From JAMXLO01 sp041487355 (lineage in GTDB: Bacteria > Pseudomonadota > Alphaproteobacteria > Acetobacterales > Acetobacteraceae), in the NCBI GenBank assembly GCA_041487355.1, contig JBGPND010000255.1, positions 1 through 6,612 of the forward strand: 6,612 nt of DNA, written 5' to 3'. Position 1 is the stretch's first letter, and each line of letters opens with the position of its first letter. This document shows positions 4,306 through 6,612 of this stretch, in pieces. The notes under the pieces were generated by a model. It made no database searches and had not been told where the DNA came from. It worked only from the letters and a program-made list of their open reading frames with translations. The position numbers and the translations under genes are program-made.

Positions 4306-6564
4306 TCAGGCGGCGATGCGCTCGGCGCCTGCCGCTTCGTGCAGCTTGTAGGCGGTGGTGATGCCGACATGCACCTCCACGGTCACCGGACCGCTGCTCG
4401 CCGAGAGCGGCAGGCGGGCATCGCCGTCCATCCAGCGCCAGAGGGTCGCGCTGTCGCGCTCGGCCTTGTACCAACCCTCGGTCAGCGCCGGATGGTCGGC
4501 CGGGATATCCATGATCCCGCTGTCGGAGCGGATGACGATCCGCTTCACCGCCACGCCGAGCCGGCGCCAGTCGTCCAGATAGGGCACGCTGTCGGACGGA
4601 ATGGCCGCGCGCGAGGCAAGCCGCACCTCCGATACGCCGGCCGGCAGCACGAACACGTGCCGGTCGGCATGCACCGACACCGGGCGGATGGTCCGTCCGT
4701 CCGCGACGAGACGGAGATCGGCATCGTCGGTCGTGATGACCGCCGGCCTTGTGTAGCCCAGCGACTCGGCGCGCGCCGCCAACTCGCGCCAGACCGGTTT
4801 CACCGCGGCCACACTCACCGCGAGCGGTGCGCAGGCGTCCGCTTCCCAGCACTTCAGGCCGGCGTTCACATGGAACTCCGGATGCAGCACCAGGGCGAGG
4901 CCGCTATTGGAGAAATAGGCCCGGTTGCCGGTATCCAGGTAGCTCTCCGCCGGCAGGCCTTCCGCGAGCAGCACCGCATGGCGGTCGAGCTCGACGTGGT
5001 AGTAGTGCACCGACCGCGCGCCGCGCTCCTGCACGATCGTCATGTCGTTGATCAGCAACTTGGCGGGGATCAGCTTGCCATCGACGAACAGGCAGTGATC
5101 CGGCGAGACCACGAGGTCGCGCTGCGGCAGGCCTTCGCCGAACGCGCCGCGGCGGATGCGCACTGGGGCGACCAGTTCCGGTCGCGGGTGTGCGGCGATA
5201 TTGATGCGGCGCTCGCCGACCCACTTCACCGGCTGCGACACATGCTGTTCGCCCGCGAGCGTGACGACCATGTCGCCTGCCGCGATCTCCTCGACCGCCT
5301 TCTCACCATCCGCGGTGAGAATGCGTGTGCCGGCGGCGTAGCAAACTGCATCGCCAAGCCAGATATCGGTGCCGTTGTTGATCGTATGGCCTGTCAGACT
5401 GCTGTCCAAGCCCCAGTTGGCGAATTTGCCGGCTGCCGAATCGCCCAGCGTAATCGTGCCCAGGTCAGTTGCGTTGTGGAACAGCTCCAGCGTGGTGTTG
5501 CTCGTCAACGCGACGCTGGTGATTTGCGCCGCCGCATCCTCCACGTTGATGTAGTTGATGGTACCCAGGTCGGGGCTCGGGCTTGCCGAGGTGGAGAGAT
5601 TGGAGACAACACCGACGAAGTTGATGCTGCTCGCCGTGACGTCGTTCAGCTCCAGCGCGTCACCCGTGGTGCCGACAAGAGTGAACGGCGCAGATACGGT
5701 CACCGCGCCATCGAGTTCCAAGATCGATATGCCGGTGTCGGCGACCAGGTAGTTGGTTGCCGCCACGCCGACGGCGCTGGTGAGGTCCAACGTGCCGCCG
5801 CTGGCTTCGACTGTTCCACTGCCGGAGATCGCACCTTTCACCTGGCTCGAGCCGATCAGCGTGCCGTCGTTCACGATGCCGCCGGTCGTCGCGTCCAGGA
5901 TGGCGGTGCCGCTGATGGTGATCTGATCGGTGGCGGCGATACTCGCGCCACCTGCACCGGTGGTGACCGTGCCGCCCGACAGGGTCAGGAGAGTGCTGCC
6001 GCCGCCGACTGTCAGCGTGCCGACATTGAACGTGCCGCCAGAAACGGTGTCGGTGCCACCGGTGAAGTTCGCATTGCCGGTGACCGATCCGGTGTTGCTG
6101 ATGGTGAACGTTCCGCCGGAGACCGCCAGGTCCCCCGAGTCAGTGAAAGTACCGCCGGTGAGCGACGCCGCGCCGTTGCTGATCGTGGCGCCGCTGGCGC
6201 CGACCGAGATCGATCCTGCCGATTCGGTGAGCGTGCTGGTGCTGCTGTTGATCGTCAGCGAGCCAGTCGTGATCGTTTGCACAGCCGAGCTTTGGTCGAT
6301 ATTGCCGCCCGACAGCGTCGTGGCGCCGGTCACGCTAAGGTTCCTGAGGGTGGTACCTGGCACGCCGATGGACACCAGCGTCGCGCTCGCGCTGCTGATC
6401 GTCAGCGAGCTGACGCTGATGCTCGTATTGTACGTGACGCTGTAGGCGGTCCCGGTCACCGAAATGATGACGGTATCGCCCGCTGCAGGAACACCGGCGG
6501 GCGTCCATCTGGCAGCGGTTGCCCATCCACCGGTGCTTGCCAGAGACCAAGATTTAACTGCCAT
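4306..6564 (-). CDS. Hint_2-domain protein with Ser/Thr/Gly-rich beta-helix-like passenger
   Basis: The 752-residue product has three regions. Residues 1-about 400 are rich in Ser, Thr, Gly, Val and short beta-strand patterns with recurring SGGTF/TGGTF turns (138-141, 150-153, 176-179), suggesting a beta-helix or adhesin-like stalk. A Hint_2 (Hedgehog/intein-like) domain runs from Cys408 (CYAAGTRILTADG) through GDMVVT (430-435), PVRIRRGAFGEGLPQRDL (467-484), the block-B-like SPDH (487-490) and HVELDRHAVLLAEGLPAESY (523-542) to LDTGNR. Residues about 555-752 are a C-terminal domain with LRLVADGRTIRPV and HVFVLPAGVSEVRLASR, which I recall as typical companions of Hint_2 in Acetobacteraceae. In Hint domains the first Cys mediates an N-S acyl shift that can cleave the chain before it. 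No classical signal peptide is seen, so export, if any, is by another route. The start is fixed by a strong GGAGG. Function beyond this architecture is unknown. Confidence 0.85.
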   Translation of the reverse strand: MAVKSWSLASTGGWATAARWTPAGVPAAGDTVIISVTGTAYSVTYNTSISVSSLTISSASATLVSIGVPGTTLRNLSVTGATTLSGGNIDQSSAVQTITTGSLTINSSTSTLTESAGSISVGASGATISNGAASLTGGTFTDSGDLAVSGGTFTISNTGSVTGNANFTGGTDTVSGGTFNVGTLTVGGGSTLLTLSGGTVTTGAGGASIAATDQITISGTAILDATTGGIVNDGTLIGSSQVKGAISGSGTVEASGGTLDLTSAVGVAATNYLVADTGISILELDGAVTVSAPFTLVGTTGDALELNDVTASSINFVGVVSNLSTSASPSPDLGTINYINVEDAAAQITSVALTSNTTLELFHNATDLGTITLGDSAAGKFANWGLDSSLTGHTINNGTDIWLGDAVCYAAGTRILTADGEKAVEEIAAGDMVVTLAGEQHVSQPVKWVGERRINIAAHPRPELVAPVRIRRGAFGEGLPQRDLVVSPDHCLFVDGKLIPAKLLINDMTIVQERGARSVHYYHVELDRHAVLLAEGLPAESYLDTGNRAYFSNSGLALVLHPEFHVNAGLKCWEADACAPLAVSVAAVKPVWRELAARAESLGYTRPAVITTDDADLRLVADGRTIRPVSVHADRHVFVLPAGVSEVRLASRAAIPSDSVPYLDDWRRLGVAVKRIVIRSDSGIMDIPADHPALTEGWYKAERDSATLWRWMDGDARLPLSASSGPVTVEVHVGITTAYKLHEAAGAERIAA
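5125..5343 (-). other. Hint_2 first half: Cys408 nucleophile to RGAFGEGLP
   Basis: This marks the start of the autoprocessing domain. Cys408 is encoded at 5343-5341, preceded by IWLGDAV and followed by YAAGTRILTADG, the block-A-like pattern of Hint folds. If cleavage occurs, the predicted scissile bond is Val407-Cys408, releasing a passenger of 407 residues. The domain continues to about residue 545 (about 4930 in window coordinates). Confidence 0.65.
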
Positions 6565-6570
6565 TAACCG

Positions 6571-6575
6571 CCTCC
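6571..6575 (-). promoter_or_regulatory. Ribosome binding site of the Hint_2 gene
   Basis: On the minus strand GGAGG stands 6 bases before the ATG at 6564. This is the best Shine-Dalgarno in the window and decides the start, since the frame itself remains open to the right edge. Only 48 bases upstream of the ATG are visible, so no promoter can be judged. Confidence 0.8.
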
Positions 6576-6612
6576 AGTTGCCGGGACACCGACGAACGCA
6601 GTGCCTGTTGCC

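Noticed and set aside
5930..6445. A 171-codon plus-strand frame rich in Pro and Val
   Set aside because: Its composition is simply the reverse complement of the Gly/Thr-rich passenger codons, and it has no family resemblance.
4282..6567. A 761-codon open frame on the plus strand covering the whole Hint_2 gene
   Set aside because: It is the antisense shadow of a GC-rich gene: Arg/Gly/Asp/Ala-rich with no recognisable domain, while the minus strand has clear Hint_2 motifs and a strong ribosome binding site.

Overview
The window reads as chromosomal DNA from a high-GC alphaproteobacterium, most likely of the Acetobacteraceae or close Rhodospirillales relatives. This rests on GC-rich codon third positions, the aroQ-accB and thiS-thiG pairs, a long TPR-glycosyltransferase protein, and above all a Hint_2 (Hedgehog/intein-like) surface protein of a style that is abundant in Acetobacteraceae. 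The placement is inferred from family knowledge, not from a database search.

Layout. Bases 1-679 on the minus strand carry the start of an aroQ-accB unit: type II 3-dehydroquinate dehydratase, overlapping by 4 bp the start of the biotin carboxyl carrier protein of acetyl-CoA carboxylase, which runs off the left edge. A divergent gap (680-970) separates them from plus-strand thiS-thiG (971-1976), the sulfur carrier and thiazole synthase of thiamine biosynthesis. The gap holds a perfect 30-bp inverted repeat of a REP/REPIN-like type. A second, different imperfect inverted repeat follows thiG (2010-2091).

The second half holds two large convergent genes. On the plus strand (about 2070-4241) is a protein with a continuous array of 34-residue TPRs followed by a GT-B/GT9-like glycosyltransferase domain. 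Its only standard start codon upstream of the first TPR is a TTG lying inside the second repeat. On the minus strand (4306-6564) is a 752-residue protein with a Ser/Thr/Gly-rich, beta-helix-like passenger of about 400 residues, then a Hint_2 autoprocessing domain beginning at Cys408, then a C-terminal domain of about 200 residues. The two genes share a 64-bp gap with a hairpin terminator.

How it may fit together. The left half is ordinary metabolism (shikimate, fatty-acid and thiamine pathways). The right half looks like accessory surface biology: a candidate protein glycosyltransferase opposite a candidate self-cleaving, Ser/Thr-rich exported protein. A modifier-substrate link is an attractive inference from proximity and composition only.
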